NCBI GenBank assembly: GCA_929200455.1
Contig: CAKMZR010000104.1
Span: forward strand, 1-5,884
Length of the DNA: 5,884 nucleotides
Direction: 5' to 3'
Source: an uncultured Alphaproteobacteria bacterium
GTDB taxonomy: Bacteria; Pseudomonadota; Alphaproteobacteria; CAKMZR01
The position numbers and the translations under genes were made by a program. The notes beneath the pieces were generated by a model. That model was not told the DNA's origin, ran no database searches, and was given only the letters and a program-made list of their open reading frames with translations. Positions 5,173 to 5,884 of this stretch are shown piece after piece (within the stretch, counting starts at the first letter, position 1; each line of letters begins with the position of its first letter).

Positions 5173-5884
5173 GCTTGCGGCTTCACCACCCTGTCCAGCC
5201 AATTTTTTAACTCACGCATACGCAAAGACGAATCCGCTATCTCTTCTCCCCATCCGTAAAGACGTCGCAAATCCATACGTGAACCGTCCTCAGACACCGC
5301 CCTCATATCCCTCTTCAACCTCTCCACCGTCTCCATATCAGGAAATATGCCCACACGTACCGTCGCAGGACCGTAATCCTCCAAAATATCCGCTATAGAA
5401 CCCAAATCAAACTCAGGGTGATACTGAACTCCCCAACATACAGAACCTTGACCCTCTATCTCCAAAGATTGAACCTCGCTCATATCATTGCTCGCCAAAA
5501 CCCTTCCTCCCTCTGGCAAAGTCACCACATGATCCGTATGCACCGACACCACATCAAATACATCTCCCTTGCCCTCGTACATAGCATGGGCTCGACCCGC
5601 TTTCGTCAGACAAATACCACGTCCCACGCCTACCTCTCGACCCCTTTCATTCTCCGCTACCTCTCCCCCCATACACACCACCAATATCTGTAAACCCCAA
5701 CAACTCCCAAAAATAGGAACACCTCGACCTATCAACTCCCTCACAAGCTCTATCTGACGCACTATGTCATCCCCCATGTCCGGAATATGAAGACTCGAAC
5801 CCGTGATCACCGCTCCATCATAATCAAGAGAGTCCGCCTCCCAATCCTTATCCGTCGGCTTGCCCAAATCAAAATCTAAACCCT
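5169..5884 (-). CDS. Class I glutamine amidotransferase (GMP synthase-like), 5' end outside window
   Basis: Class I amidotransferases release ammonia from glutamine with a Cys-His-Glu triad. The frame is open to the window edge: five more codons (GLDFD) precede the TTG at 5867, so that TTG is probably not the true start and the N-terminus is missing. Numbering from that TTG, the visible parts are YDGAVITGSSLHIPD (16-30), the nucleophile elbow GSCWGLQ (54-60, Cys56), SVHTDHVVTLPEG (108-120) and GVQYHPEF (146-153, His150 and Glu152). About 80 residues follow the HPEF motif, a tail seen in GMP synthase-like stand-alone amidotransferases. GSCWG and TGSS differ from the GVCLGHQ and NPGPGxP of TrpG/PabA, so it is probably not the TrpE partner. 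The acceptor substrate is unknown. Codons favour G and T endings, like the other minus-strand gene. It is convergent with trpE and overlaps it by 4 bp. Confidence 0.88.
   Translation of the reverse strand, partial: GLDFDLGKPTDKDWEADSLDYDGAVITGSSLHIPDMGDDIVRQIELVRELIGRGVPIFGSCWGLQILVVCMGGEVAENERGREVGVGRGICLTKAGRAHAMYEGKGDVFDVVSVHTDHVVTLPEGGRVLASNDMSEVQSLEIEGQGSVCWGVQYHPEFDLGSIADILEDYGPATVRVGIFPDMETVERLKRDMRAVSEDGSRMDLRRLYGWGEEIADSSLRMRELKNWLDRVVKPQA

Noticed and set aside
5148..5183. Hairpins near the trpE stop (CAAGC/GCTTG and AAGC/GCTT) as an intrinsic terminator
   Set aside because: Stems are only 4-5 bp, one has a 20-nt loop, and no T-run follows on either strand.

Overview
The window most likely comes from an alphaproteobacterium. 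The C-terminal autocleavage domain of FlhB, the S49 peptidase and the FliE-FliQ-FliR-FlhB order all look alphaproteobacterial, perhaps Rhodospirillales-like. This is a judgement from protein patterns only, and I cannot name a genus. GC content is moderate. The base composition is unusual: the given strand is very rich in C and poor in G whichever strand the genes lie on. This implies a strong replication-linked skew, with the given strand probably the lagging one.

Layout. Positions 1-156 hold the 3' end of a flagellar basal-body gene, fliE. Its reading frame is broken by a threefold 14-bp tandem repeat and a nearby 1-nt loss, and it also carries a 15-bp duplication. Positions 157-425 appear noncoding, C-rich and low in complexity, with a third short tandem duplication. 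Positions 426-2638 hold fliQ, fliR and flhB on the + strand. All three look intact and encode the inner-membrane part of the flagellar type III export gate. Positions 2645-3547 (- strand) encode a SohB/SppA-like S49 serine peptidase convergent with flhB. A 71-bp divergent gap separates it from trpE (3619-5172, +), the large subunit of anthranilate synthase. From 5169 to the right edge (- strand) lies a class I glutamine amidotransferase, truncated by the window end. Its stop codon overlaps the trpE stop codon.

How the genes relate. FliQ, FliR and FlhB act together: FliQ and FliR form the export gate, and FlhB binds it and switches substrate specificity after autocleavage at NPTH. FliE normally joins the rod to the MS ring, so its damaged 3' end is the main biological puzzle here. 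TrpE needs a glutaminase partner, TrpG. The neighbouring amidotransferase does not look like TrpG, so trpG is presumably elsewhere. I found no RNA gene, CRISPR array, transposase or clear new multi-gene system. The observations most worth following are the cluster of short tandem duplications around fliE and the extreme strand asymmetry.
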